Origin: Nitrospinota bacterium
GTDB lineage: Bacteria; Nitrospinota_A; UBA7883; JACRLM01
Direction: 5' to 3'
Assembly: GCA_016208975.1 (NCBI GenBank)
Contig: JACQXA010000001.1
Coordinates: forward strand, 62,001-126,000
Length of the DNA: 64,000 nt
In this document: positions 1 through 7,500 of the stretch, in pieces
How the letters are laid out: each line of letters opens with the position of its first letter
Numbering within the stretch: the stretch's first letter is position 1
Made by a program: the position numbers and the translations under genes
Notes under the pieces: model-generated
The model's database searches: none
What the model saw: only the letters and a program-made list of their open reading frames with translations
What the model was told of the DNA's origin: nothing

Positions 1-495
1 TATAACGGCTATGTGGCCAATACCAATCTGCTACGGGAGAAAATCGGCTCCATGGTGGTGTCCGGCTCGGCTGGAACCCCGGAATTCGCGGAACTGGTTA
101 GACGGCTTGGGTTTGAGTACAACGGTATGCGGCTCCACGAGTTGTATTTCGAAAATCTTTCTGGCGGTGGCAAAAGGCCAAGCCAGATGGTGGTAAACGC
201 ACTGGAAGACGCGTTCAACGGCTTCGGATCTTGGGAAACCCTTTTCCGCAAGGTAGCGGCCATGCGGGGAGTGGGCTGGGTTATCCTTTACCAGGATCCG
301 CTTAACGAAAACCTGAGCGTCCACTGGATAAACCAGCATGAAGACGGGCACCCTGTGGGGTTCAACCCGATACTGGTTTTGGACTGCTGGGAGCATGCGT
401 GGACGGCGTACCTCCGCCCAACGGAGAGAGCCAAGTACATAGAGGACTTCTTCACCAATATAGACTGGGACGTGGTGGAAAGGCGGTTTAGATAA
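1..495 (+). CDS. Fe/Mn-family superoxide dismutase, 5' end outside window
   Basis: The reading frame is open from base 1, so the start lies upstream; 164 residues are visible. Superoxide dismutases convert superoxide to peroxide and oxygen using Fe or Mn. The C-terminal signature LDCWEHAW (about residues 130-137 of the visible part) carries the conserved Asp and His metal ligands, and RLHELYFENLSGGG holds the usual His ligand of the second helix; the N-terminal His ligand is not in the window. The ending WDVVERRF is also family-typical. There is no visible signal peptide, but the N terminus is missing. A GTG at 13 could be called as a start but would cut into the conserved N-terminal helix. 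Whether it uses Fe or Mn cannot be told. Confidence 0.85.
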   Translation, partial: YNGYVANTNLLREKIGSMVVSGSAGTPEFAELVRRLGFEYNGMRLHELYFENLSGGGKRPSQMVVNALEDAFNGFGSWETLFRKVAAMRGVGWVILYQDPLNENLSVHWINQHEDGHPVGFNPILVLDCWEHAWTAYLRPTERAKYIEDFFTNIDWDVVERRFR

Positions 496-659
496 CCGCC
501 AACAGCGCTGGGTGGCGGGAGTATAAGGCGCCGCGCGGCGTGGATGATTGAGAGGGGAATAGTTAAGGTGGCAGGTAAAATTGCGCGCTTAGCCACTTTG
601 AAAGGGGGAGGGGAAGGAGCGCGTTTCACCATTTTCACAGGAACGGCGGGAAATCATGA

Positions 660-2111
660 TTAGCGCCCGGCTCCGCTGATCCTGTAAACCTGCATTTCCT
701 CCGCAAGACCCTTTATCGTGGCTTTGCCGGGTTCAACTTTCATGGCCGTGAGCAGTGCCCCCACGCCGGGGTATTCATACACATCCGACGTTATGTAAAC
801 CTCATCGCCTCCGGCCAGTTCCTGAACCCTGGAGGCTATGTTCACCGTTTGGCCGAAATAGTCCAGCCGTTCGTTCAGGTTCACCACGATGGAGGCTCCT
901 TTGTGGATACCGATCTTCAGGATGATGTCAGTCTTATTCCCAGACTGGTTCATTTTGGCCACTTCTTCCCGCATCTCCAGCGCCGCTTTCATGGCGTCCA
1001 CCGGATTCATGAAACTGCCCATCACCGCGTCCCCGATGGTTTTCACGATGGCTCCGTGATTGCCTGCCACCACCTTTCCGAGGATGTCGAAATGCTGGCG
1101 AACAAGGGAAAAAGCGTTAAGGTCGCCAATCCTGTCATAAAGGGAGGTGGAGCCCTTCAGGTCGGTGAATACGATGGAGATGTCTTTCACACCCAGGCCT
1201 TCAGTGCCTTTCACCACATCGTAATGGAACAGGTCGTGGAACGATTGCGTGGTCAGAAGCCGCTTGCCGGAAAGGTATGGCGTGAAGCTGATGGTGAAAT
1301 CCTCGGCGTACCGAGTGGGGAAATTTAGCAGGGTTATCAGCCCTTTCCTGCCAGACTGGTTGTAAAAATCGAATTCAGTCTCCCCGGAGCTCAAGGTTCC
1401 GGCGCTTAAGGTGATCGCCGAGCCGTTGAGTTTTACGCCAAGAGAGCCGCTTCCGCCCCCTGGCTGGCCGCTCACGGGTATGCCAGCGCCGGTATGGTTC
1501 AGGAAATCGCTTATCACAAGGTAGCCTTCCGTAAGCTCCCTGGTTATCTTTTTCTCCTCGCCATTCTGGATGTAAGCGTGGAACTTCATGAAAGGGATTG
1601 CGCCATCTATCCATCTTCTTCCGTCCCGTATCACGCCTTCCCTGCTGAAACGATAGAGGGTCAGGTAATCCAGCGGGGACAAGGAATCCGGATGGTGGCA
1701 GGTTATCTCCCGGACTTGGGGCGACACGGTGAAGCTTATCATTATGTAGTCGTCCAGGGATGCCTCGGAGTCCACATTGCACACTTCGCAATGGCTGTGG
1801 GAGTCTAAAGCCTTTAGGGAGCTGAAGCTTTCCAGCACGCTGGTGCAACCGGGGCACAACACATGCCAGTTCATTTGAAACAGACCCTCCACGGCGCCGT
1901 GCAGGAAAAAGTCTATTGATTCGTTTTCCTCGATTCCTTTTTCCTTTGCGAACAGGATGGGATTGATCCGGAAAAGCGCCTCATCGGTGGCGTTGCGGAT
2001 CATGTTTTCCATTTTGGAGACAACCCGGGGGCTCCATTGCCTGGCCTTTTCAATGGATGCCAGCTTGCCGTCCAGAAGGGGCTCGTTTAACTTAACGCCG
2101 GTATCAAACAT
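660..2111 (-). CDS. Class III adenylate/guanylate cyclase with N-terminal DUF5939-like domain
   Basis: The C-terminal third is a class III nucleotide cyclase catalytic domain, which makes cAMP or cGMP. The two metal-binding aspartates are present in FTDLKGST (D317) and TIGDAVMGSF (D361), counted from the start chosen here. The N-terminal 300 residues resemble DUF5939, with a CPGC and a CEVC pair (C86/C89, C108/C111) that looks like a zinc ribbon. I chose the ATG at 2111 because AGGAG lies 9 bases upstream; an ATG at 2144 would add 11 residues but has no ribosome-binding site. No transmembrane segment is seen, so it is probably cytoplasmic. Purine specificity cannot be read with confidence. 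A Crp/Fnr-type regulator is encoded at 21296-21973, but no link is shown. Confidence 0.85.
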   Translation of the reverse strand: MFDTGVKLNEPLLDGKLASIEKARQWSPRVVSKMENMIRNATDEALFRINPILFAKEKGIEENESIDFFLHGAVEGLFQMNWHVLCPGCTSVLESFSSLKALDSHSHCEVCNVDSEASLDDYIMISFTVSPQVREITCHHPDSLSPLDYLTLYRFSREGVIRDGRRWIDGAIPFMKFHAYIQNGEEKKITRELTEGYLVISDFLNHTGAGIPVSGQPGGGSGSLGVKLNGSAITLSAGTLSSGETEFDFYNQSGRKGLITLLNFPTRYAEDFTISFTPYLSGKRLLTTQSFHDLFHYDVVKGTEGLGVKDISIVFTDLKGSTSLYDRIGDLNAFSLVRQHFDILGKVVAGNHGAIVKTIGDAVMGSFMNPVDAMKAALEMREEVAKMNQSGNKTDIILKIGIHKGASIVVNLNERLDYFGQTVNIASRVQELAGGDEVYITSDVYEYPGVGALLTAMKVEPGKATIKGLAEEMQVYRISGAGR

Positions 2112-2377
2112 AGGGTTTAACTCCTGATGTATCGACCCAGTCATCGGCGGTTGTTTGCCAGTAACATCATGGCGGAACGCTTCGCCTTATCAGTTAATAT
2201 ATTGCCGATGGATAAGCCTTGTCCATGTTAATGATGTCCACTGCCTTTCAGGAGCAAAGCCTAATTTATGTTGATGCGTATTTTCTTTCGCGGGATTCTC
2301 CAGTTTCAAAACATGGCGGATAAAAAAAATGGAGAGAAATGTTTAGCAGGAAATACATGCACCGGGGTGAAAAGCAT

Positions 2378-2406
2378 TTGACTAAAAATAGTGAAAGTCT
2401 TATATA
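2378..2406 (+). promoter_or_regulatory. Candidate sigma-70 promoter for rubrerythrin
   Basis: TTGACT at 2378-2383 and TATATA at 2401-2406 are separated by exactly 17 bases, about 50 bases before the rubrerythrin start. It is seen directly by consensus match; activity is inferred. Confidence 0.5.
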
Positions 2407-2417
2407 TTAAACAAGTA

Positions 2418-2430
2418 TAGACCAAGTCTA
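2418..2430 (+). promoter_or_regulatory. Inverted repeat TAGAC-CAA-GTCTA, candidate operator
   Basis: A perfect 5-bp inverted repeat with a 3-base centre lies at or just after the predicted transcription start of rubrerythrin, where a repressor would block initiation. Peroxide or redox regulators (PerR, Rrf2-type) often control rubrerythrin, but the site does not clearly match a known consensus. Confidence 0.35.
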
Positions 2431-2455
2431 ATTTCTTCCTGGAAGGAGGATGTTT

Positions 2456-2875
2456 ATGAAACTGGAAGGCTCCAAGACCCATCAAAACCTGAAAGACGCG
2501 TTCGCCGGGGAATCGCAGGCGAATCGCCGCTATTTATATTTCGCCGGTAAAGCGGACGTGGAAGGGTTCAACGACATATCGGCGGTTTTCCGTTCCACCG
2601 CCGAGGGTGAGACCGGCCATGCCCACGGGCATCTTAATTTTCTTAAAGAAGTGGGCGACCCTGTAACAGGGCTTCCCATAGGGGCCACGGCGGACAATCT
2701 AAAATCAGCCATCGCCGGGGAAACATATGAGTACACCGACATGTATCCTGGTATGGCAAAAACCGCCAGGGACGAGGGTTTTAAAGAAGTGTCCGACTGG
2801 CTGGAAACCCTGGCCAAGGCCGAGCGGTCGCACGCCAACCGGTTCCAGAAAGCTCTCGACAGCATGGGCAAATAG
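2456..2875 (+). CDS. Rubrerythrin (ferritin-like diiron domain only)
   Basis: A 139-residue ferritin-like protein. Rubrerythrins reduce hydrogen peroxide at a diiron site. The helices carry the expected carboxylate and histidine ligands: [26 protein letters not shown] and AERSHANRF. It ends without the C-terminal rubredoxin domain of classical rubrerythrin, as in sulerythrin-like forms, so electrons must come from another protein. The start is the ATG at 2456 with GGAGG six bases upstream; the ATG at 2450 overlaps that ribosome-binding site. The DUF3501 gene follows 76 bases downstream, a pairing common in anaerobes and microaerophiles. Cytoplasmic. Confidence 0.92.
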   Translation: MKLEGSKTHQNLKDAFAGESQANRRYLYFAGKADVEGFNDISAVFRSTAEGETGHAHGHLNFLKEVGDPVTGLPIGATADNLKSAIAGETYEYTDMYPGMAKTARDEGFKEVSDWLETLAKAERSHANRFQKALDSMGK

Positions 2876-2951
2876 ATACGCGTGATAGGCGTGGATTAGA
2901 TCCGCCCCGGCAATAGCCTGCAAAAGGGCGGGAAAAGGAGGGATTCGTTTT

Positions 2952-3548
2952 TTGAAAAAGGCGCATATGAGAAAGATCAACCGGGAGGATCTTTTTAGTC
3001 TCGAAAAATACGAGGAGATCCGCCCCTCGTTTCGTGAGAGGGTGATGGAGCATAAAGCCAGCCGCCGGGTGCCTGTGGGGCCCAGCGCCACGCTTTATTT
3101 CGAGGACAGGCTCACCATCCACTATCAAATCCAGGAAATGCTTCGGGCCGAACGCATATTCGACCAGGCTGGGATTGAGGGGGAATTGTCGGCCTATAAC
3201 CCGCTGATACCAGATGGGGCCAACTGGAAAGCCACCTTCATGATTGAGTATGACGACCCGGCCCAGCGCCGCGCGGAGCTTGCCCGGCTGGTGGGGATAG
3301 AGCGGAGGGTATGGGTTATGGTGGAGGGGTTTAATAAAGTATTCGCCATCGCCGATGAGGATCTGGAACGCTCCACCCCCGAGAAAACCGCGGCGGTGCA
3401 TTTCCTGCGGTTCGAGCTTTCCGGGGAAATGGTGGACGCGATAAAACAAGGCGCCAGCGTTACCTGCGGCATAGACCACCCGCTTTACCGTTACGAGGCC
3501 CAGGCGCCGGAGCATAGCTGTAAATCGTTGGCGCTGGATTTGGACTGA
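2952..3548 (+). CDS. DUF3501 family protein
   Basis: A soluble protein of 198 residues matching the DUF3501 family, whose members are typically encoded next to rubrerythrin and whose function is not established. The first 60 residues (INREDLFSLEKYEEIR, then VGPSATLYFEDRLTIHYQIQ) are the conserved part, followed by a mixed alpha/beta region. A TTG start at 2952 is chosen because GGAGGG lies nine bases upstream; the first ATG, at 2967, is 24 bases from it and would remove only five residues. The context suggests a role in peroxide or iron handling together with the rubrerythrin. No membrane segment. Confidence 0.8.
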   Translation: MKKAHMRKINREDLFSLEKYEEIRPSFRERVMEHKASRRVPVGPSATLYFEDRLTIHYQIQEMLRAERIFDQAGIEGELSAYNPLIPDGANWKATFMIEYDDPAQRRAELARLVGIERRVWVMVEGFNKVFAIADEDLERSTPEKTAAVHFLRFELSGEMVDAIKQGASVTCGIDHPLYRYEAQAPEHSCKSLALDLD

Positions 3549-3566
3549 CCGGAAAGGTTTGCGGTA

Positions 3567-5183
3567 TCAATCCGCTGCGGGCAGTGTGAAAATGAATTTG
3601 CTCCCTCTGCCTGGCTCCGATTCGGCCCAAATTTCACCACCGTGACGGTCTATTATCTTTTTGCAGATGGCAAGGCCTATGCCGGTGCCATCGTATTTTG
3701 TCATCCCATGAAGCCGTTTGAAGGGTGAAAATATCTGGTCGAGATACTTCGGCTCTATTCCCATGCCATTGTCCTCTATCGTTACCTGGTAAGAATCTCC
3801 CAAGCGGTCTGCGGTTATGTTGATAACCGGAACCGCCTGGCCGCGGAACTTGATGGCATTTCCGATAAGGTTCGTGACGAGTATCCTTACGCTGTTGGAG
3901 TCGGCCATCACGAATGGCAGGCCTTTCCATTCTATTTTTGCCCCCGTTTCCCTCACCAGCCCTTCAAGGTCTCCAACGGCCTCCCTGATGATCTCGTTTA
4001 AGTCCACGCGGGTTATCTGCCGCTCCAGCCGTCCGGTTCTCGAAAGCTGGCGAAGGTCTTCGATCTGTTTTTTCATCCGGTCCGACGATAGAAGGATGAA
4101 GTTGAGGTCCTCCCTGGCTCTTTTGGATATGTCCTCTCCCAAATCCCCCTTCAGAAGCTGGCAGTAATTGGATACCGTCCGTAACGGTTCCAGCAGGTCG
4201 TGGCTTGCGATGTAAGTGAATTCCTCCAGCTCCTTGTTCATCCTCTCCAGCTTGCGCGCGTGGCTTCTAACCGTCTCTTCGGCGCGTTTCCGCTCCGTGA
4301 TGTCCCTGGCTATGGCGATGATAATCAGCTTCCCGTCATCCTGGGTCAGCGAGCTGAGCCGCAATTCCACGTCGAACCGGCTACCATCCTTTCGATGATG
4401 TACAGTTGTTATCTCGCTGGCCGCCCCATGGCCTTCGATAACCTTGTAAAAAATAGACTGCAACTGCTCTTCAGAATACTCGGGCATCACGTCCTGAGGG
4501 CCCATTAGCAACAGTTCCTCCGCGTAATAGCCCAGCACATTAACGGCGCTCTTGTTGAAATCCACAAAACGCATGATGGCGGGGTTTATCAGGAAAACAC
4601 AGTCGGGGGAAGTGTCCATGGCGGCTCTGAACCTTTTCAAGTCCAGAACCGCGTGATTGCGGTCGTCCAGGATCCTGCTTGTGTAGGTTTCATTGACCCT
4701 GGCCAGATCCAGCGCCTTGCCGAAGTTGTTGAGTATCGGCTGGAACACCTGGGTTATCGGCAGGTCGGTCACCGGTTTTTCGGGGGAGAACAACAGGAAC
4801 AGGCTATTCTCCGGCACTGGCAGACGCAGGGCCACTGTGAATCGTTTATGGATTGGTAATTTGATATCCCACAGAGCGTTATCCTCAATAAGCGCCGCCG
4901 GGCCGGCAACAAGGGATTGGGGCAGGGTGAACACTTGCCCTTTCAGAACCGCCAGTTCCGGAGAGCAGATTACGGCTTCCAGTAAATATTTCCGGCCGGG
5001 ATCGGAATTGTTGCTGGCCCTTTCAATCCTTTCAGGTATGGCAGATAAAAACATGCCGCAGGGAAAAGAGGTGTGGTACATAAGCCGCTGGAGTGTTTTC
5101 TCAATTAGCGGTTGGGCATGGGTGGCTCCGCCGGTGAGGAGGGCCATTTCATAAAGGATTGTCAGTATATGCTCTCTGTTCAT
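3567..5183 (-). CDS. PAS-domain sensor histidine kinase
   Basis: A 538-residue cytoplasmic kinase with no membrane segment. The order is an N-terminal GAF-like region (about 10-165), a PAS domain (about 185-300), a HisKA dimerisation domain with the phosphoacceptor His328 in ASHDLLEPLR (bacteriophytochrome-like H-box), and a HATPase with N-box NLIGNAIKF, DNGMGI and GTGIGLAI. The ATG at 5183 overlaps the stop of the upstream FIST gene by four bases (ATGA), which indicates translational coupling; an earlier start at 5204 would overlap it by 25 bases. There is no receiver domain and no response regulator beside it, so its partner is unknown. The FIST protein is likely its sensory partner. Confidence 0.9.
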   Translation of the reverse strand: MNREHILTILYEMALLTGGATHAQPLIEKTLQRLMYHTSFPCGMFLSAIPERIERASNNSDPGRKYLLEAVICSPELAVLKGQVFTLPQSLVAGPAALIEDNALWDIKLPIHKRFTVALRLPVPENSLFLLFSPEKPVTDLPITQVFQPILNNFGKALDLARVNETYTSRILDDRNHAVLDLKRFRAAMDTSPDCVFLINPAIMRFVDFNKSAVNVLGYYAEELLLMGPQDVMPEYSEEQLQSIFYKVIEGHGAASEITTVHHRKDGSRFDVELRLSSLTQDDGKLIIIAIARDITERKRAEETVRSHARKLERMNKELEEFTYIASHDLLEPLRTVSNYCQLLKGDLGEDISKRAREDLNFILLSSDRMKKQIEDLRQLSRTGRLERQITRVDLNEIIREAVGDLEGLVRETGAKIEWKGLPFVMADSNSVRILVTNLIGNAIKFRGQAVPVINITADRLGDSYQVTIEDNGMGIEPKYLDQIFSPFKRLHGMTKYDGTGIGLAICKKIIDRHGGEIWAESEPGRGSKFIFTLPAAD

Positions 5184-6325
5184 AAATTGTCCCAGGAGGC
5201 GCACACTATCGTTCCGTTATGGAAAAGGGGATAACCTCCCTGGATAGAGCTTCCTATTTCACCAAGAGATAACGCTCCGGCGATGCGCGCCGGGGACAGG
5301 CGCTCCGACAGAGCCCCTAACTCGTTCTCCGCGGCCGCCCCAAGATGGAGCCGCCGTCCCGCGCAGTAGAAAGTAAGCACGAAATTCCGGTATTTGTTTT
5401 TCAGCCGGTCAGTCAAGGCGTCCACAGTGGCCGTTGATCCGCTTTCCGGGGCGGCAAGCAGGGTCAGAATGGCGTTTTCCGGTATCTCTCCCACGCAAAA
5501 TAAAGACCCATCCTCTTCCAGCGCCACGGGAATGCGAACTAAAACCTCGTCGTCGGCCCGGATGATGCCGAAGGGGAAATGAACACCCATCTGGTAGAAA
5601 TTCTCTTTCGTCACCTCCACGCCATACCGGGATTGCGCCATCCGGGCGTACACCTCGAAGGCTGGTTTCCAGTCTATATTGATAATGCGGTTGCCGCTGG
5701 TGGATGTGGCGGTGATCATCTCTTCCGGCATTATGTATCCGTGCTCCAGGCTGGCCCCTTCGTGGTCCGGCAGGATTAGCGCAAGTAGAGCGTCACCGGT
5801 GAATTCTTTCTCCGTAAATACGCAAGGCATGGGCTGGAAAGTTTCGCTCCCGGCGTTAACGCCCATATAGCTGACCATGTCCGCCAGTTTGAAATAAAGT
5901 GAATCCAGGATGGTGGCGATGGTGGGTATCATGGCGTCAATGATTAGAAAAAGGGTGTCTTTTCGCCCTTTTTGACCGCTGGCCGTCACGAACCCGGCAA
6001 GTTCTTCAATGGAAGAGTCCAGCGCATTACCGTGTTTGGACAACCCTTTCAAGACAATGTGCGCGGGCATCCGTTTGAGGAGCGAAATAAGAATGCCCCG
6101 TTTCTTGAATGCGCCGTCCACAACAAGTTCCGGGAATACAGCCCCGGCTAGTGGTATGCCTAGATCGCTAAAGATTTTCTGGAGGCCAGGAACGGCGTCC
6201 TTTTCCGCCTCACAAGCCAGCGCCAAAACGCCCATTTGAGGATTGTCACGCCGCCATGAGATGAGAATTTCGTTAAGGTCGGCGTAATCCACGGATTCGA
6301 GATAGACGAACTTATCCACTTCCAT
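5180..6325 (-). CDS. FIST (N and C) signal-transduction sensor protein
   Basis: A 381-residue soluble protein with the FIST domain pair. FIST domains occur in signal-transduction proteins and are proposed to bind small ligands such as amino acids. Features include the N-terminal segment MGVLALACEAE, the central GYIMPEE and IINIDWKPAFEVY region that starts FIST_C, and GEIGSSIQGGYPLFHNGTIV near the end, the typical FIST_C finish. The start at 6325 has a GAGGGGG ribosome-binding site seven bases upstream. It is the first gene of a two-gene operon and is coupled by a 4-bp overlap to the histidine kinase, so it probably passes a signal to it. The ligand is unknown. Confidence 0.85.
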   Translation of the reverse strand: MEVDKFVYLESVDYADLNEILISWRRDNPQMGVLALACEAEKDAVPGLQKIFSDLGIPLAGAVFPELVVDGAFKKRGILISLLKRMPAHIVLKGLSKHGNALDSSIEELAGFVTASGQKGRKDTLFLIIDAMIPTIATILDSLYFKLADMVSYMGVNAGSETFQPMPCVFTEKEFTGDALLALILPDHEGASLEHGYIMPEEMITATSTSGNRIINIDWKPAFEVYARMAQSRYGVEVTKENFYQMGVHFPFGIIRADDEVLVRIPVALEEDGSLFCVGEIPENAILTLLAAPESGSTATVDALTDRLKNKYRNFVLTFYCAGRRLHLGAAAENELGALSERLSPARIAGALSLGEIGSSIQGGYPLFHNGTIVCASWDNL

Positions 6326-6425
6326 ATGGTGTCCCCCTCACCGAAATTCAGGCCGGAGCTACCCTGCCGCAAAGCCCTATGTTTATGATTCATTTTACCT
6401 TTGAATTACTGGCGCTTAACCATAA

Positions 6426-6514
6426 TTTTTCCTGCCTCTTCTAAATAAGCCAGGAATCGTTTAAAATCCCTGATAGGGATGTATTGAAGATAACTTTATT
6501 CCGGATTGGCCATG
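6426..6514 (+). repeat. Duplicated ispF leader, copy 1 (in front of phhB)
   Basis: About 89 bases aligning with 6950-7039 with few differences, including identical CTGCCTCTTCTAAATAAGC and TTCCGGATTGGCCATG blocks. The phhB start codon lies in the last three bases, which in the other copy are internal bases of ispF. Confidence 0.8.
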
Positions 6515-6760
6515 TCATCAGAAAAATGGACGGAAAATGGCGGGGCGCTCTCCCGGATTTTCAAATTTGGCGCATATCTGGATGGGGTGGAGTTCGCCAG
6601 AAAAGTGGCGGTGATAGCCGATAAACAGGACCACCATCCCGATATCACGATCGGATACCGGAAAGTCACCGTAACCGCCACCACCCACGATAAAGGCAAC
6701 ACGGTGACGGAAAAAGACTGGAGCCTGGCCCAGGCCATAGATGAAATTGGCGCCGATTGA
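6512..6760 (+). CDS. phhB: Pterin-4a-carbinolamine dehydratase
   Basis: An 82-residue protein of the PCD/DCoH family, which dehydrates 4a-hydroxytetrahydropterin to recycle the cofactor of aromatic amino acid hydroxylases; in many bacteria without such hydroxylases it acts elsewhere in pterin metabolism. The active-site motif DHHPD is present, followed by the family strand YRKVTVTATTH and the helix TEKDWSLAQAID. It is shorter at the N terminus than most members. The ATG at 6512 lies inside a sequence duplicated from the ispF leader and start, and no good ribosome-binding site precedes it. A MITE follows the gene. Confidence 0.8.
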   Translation: MSSEKWTENGGALSRIFKFGAYLDGVEFARKVAVIADKQDHHPDITIGYRKVTVTATTHDKGNTVTEKDWSLAQAIDEIGAD

Positions 6761-6771
6761 CATTGGTTTTT
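6743..6771 (+). repeat. 29-bp direct repeat, left copy
   Basis: Bases 6743-6771 (phhB C-terminal codons, stop and a T-run) are identical to 6926-6954. The two copies flank the MITE at 6774-6924. This is much longer than the 8-bp target duplication seen at the other MITE copies. Confidence 0.85.
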
Positions 6772-6773
6772 TC

Positions 6774-6924
6774 GGTAGTGACTCAGTTTGAAAGTACAGG
6801 GGAGATTCTTCACTTACGCTCAGAATGACAATATAAAAGCCGTTGATAACATTGTCATCCTGAGCGAAGCGCAAGCGGAGTGAAGGATCTGTCTATTATT
6901 TGAGATTCAAACTGAGACACCACC
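6774..6924 (-). mobile_element. MITE-like element, copy A
   Basis: A 151-bp non-coding element with terminal inverted repeats of the form GGTGGTGTCTCAGTTTGAA, here inverted relative to the other three copies. The interior is itself palindromic: a GATCCTTCACTTCGCTTG arm pairs with CAGAATGACAAT-type sequence, so the whole element can fold into one long hairpin. No 8-bp target duplication is visible here. Confidence 0.85.
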
Positions 6925-6925
6925 C

Positions 6926-6954
6926 GAAATTGGCGCCGATTGACATTGGTTTTT
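6926..6954 (+). repeat. 29-bp direct repeat, right copy
   Basis: Identical to 6743-6771; it repeats the last codons of phhB after the MITE and runs directly into the second leader copy. Confidence 0.85.
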
Positions 6955-7039
6955 ACCTGCCTCTTCTAAATAAGCCCGGAATCATTTAAAATTCCCTATT
7001 CAGCTTAATTGGAGATCAATTTGTTCCGGATTGGCCATG
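6950..7039 (+). repeat. Duplicated ispF leader, copy 2 (native position)
   Basis: The leader and first six codons of ispF, repeated at 6426-6514. Here GGAG at 7011-7014 sits six bases before the ispF TTG; in copy 1 this part has diverged. Confidence 0.8.
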
Positions 7040-7500
7040 GGTTTGACGCGCACAGGCTGGTTGAAGGCCGCAGGCTTGTGATTGGCGGGGTGGAACTGGA
7101 CTTTCCCCTGGGTCTTCTGGGCCATTCGGACGCCGATGCGCTGGTCCACGCCGTTTGCGACGCTTTGCTTGGCGCCTCGGCGCTGGGGGATATAGGAAAG
7201 CTGTTTCCAGACAGTGACGCTAAATACAAAGGGATCTCAAGCATCGCCCTTCTTGAAGAAGTGTCTGGCAGATTGCGCAAAGCCGGATTTTCGATAATGA
7301 ATGTGGACACCACCATCGCCGCCGAGGCCCCCAAAATGGCGCCTCATTCAGACAAGATGCGCGAAAACCTCGCCAAGGCCATGGGTATCGAGCCGGGCCA
7401 GGTGTCCATTAAAGCCACCACCACCGAAAAACTCGGGTTCACCGGCCGGGGTGAAGGCATCGCCGCGTGGGCCGTGGCCCTGATCACTTCGACCAAGTGA
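7021..7500 (+). CDS. ispF: 2-C-methyl-D-erythritol 2,4-cyclodiphosphate synthase
   Basis: The enzyme cyclises CDP-methylerythritol 2-phosphate in the non-mevalonate isoprenoid pathway. The hallmark start RIGHGFDAHRL gives the DxH metal site, followed by VELDFPLGLLGHSDADALVHAVCDALLGA, DIGKLFPDSD and the C-terminal TTTEKLGFTGRGEGIAAWAV. The 159-residue length is typical. A TTG at 7021 is preferred because GGAG lies six bases upstream; the upstream TTG at 7009 overlaps the Shine-Dalgarno. The gene's stop overlaps the gltX GTG start by four bases, so the two are translationally coupled. No ispD is seen, either fused or adjacent. Confidence 0.95.
   Translation: MFRIGHGFDAHRLVEGRRLVIGGVELDFPLGLLGHSDADALVHAVCDALLGASALGDIGKLFPDSDAKYKGISSIALLEEVSGRLRKAGFSIMNVDTTIAAEAPKMAPHSDKMRENLAKAMGIEPGQVSIKATTTEKLGFTGRGEGIAAWAVALITSTK

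Noticed and set aside
849-1328. 159-codon plus-strand frame
   Set aside because: It lies antisense to the cyclase catalytic domain and has no recognisable features.
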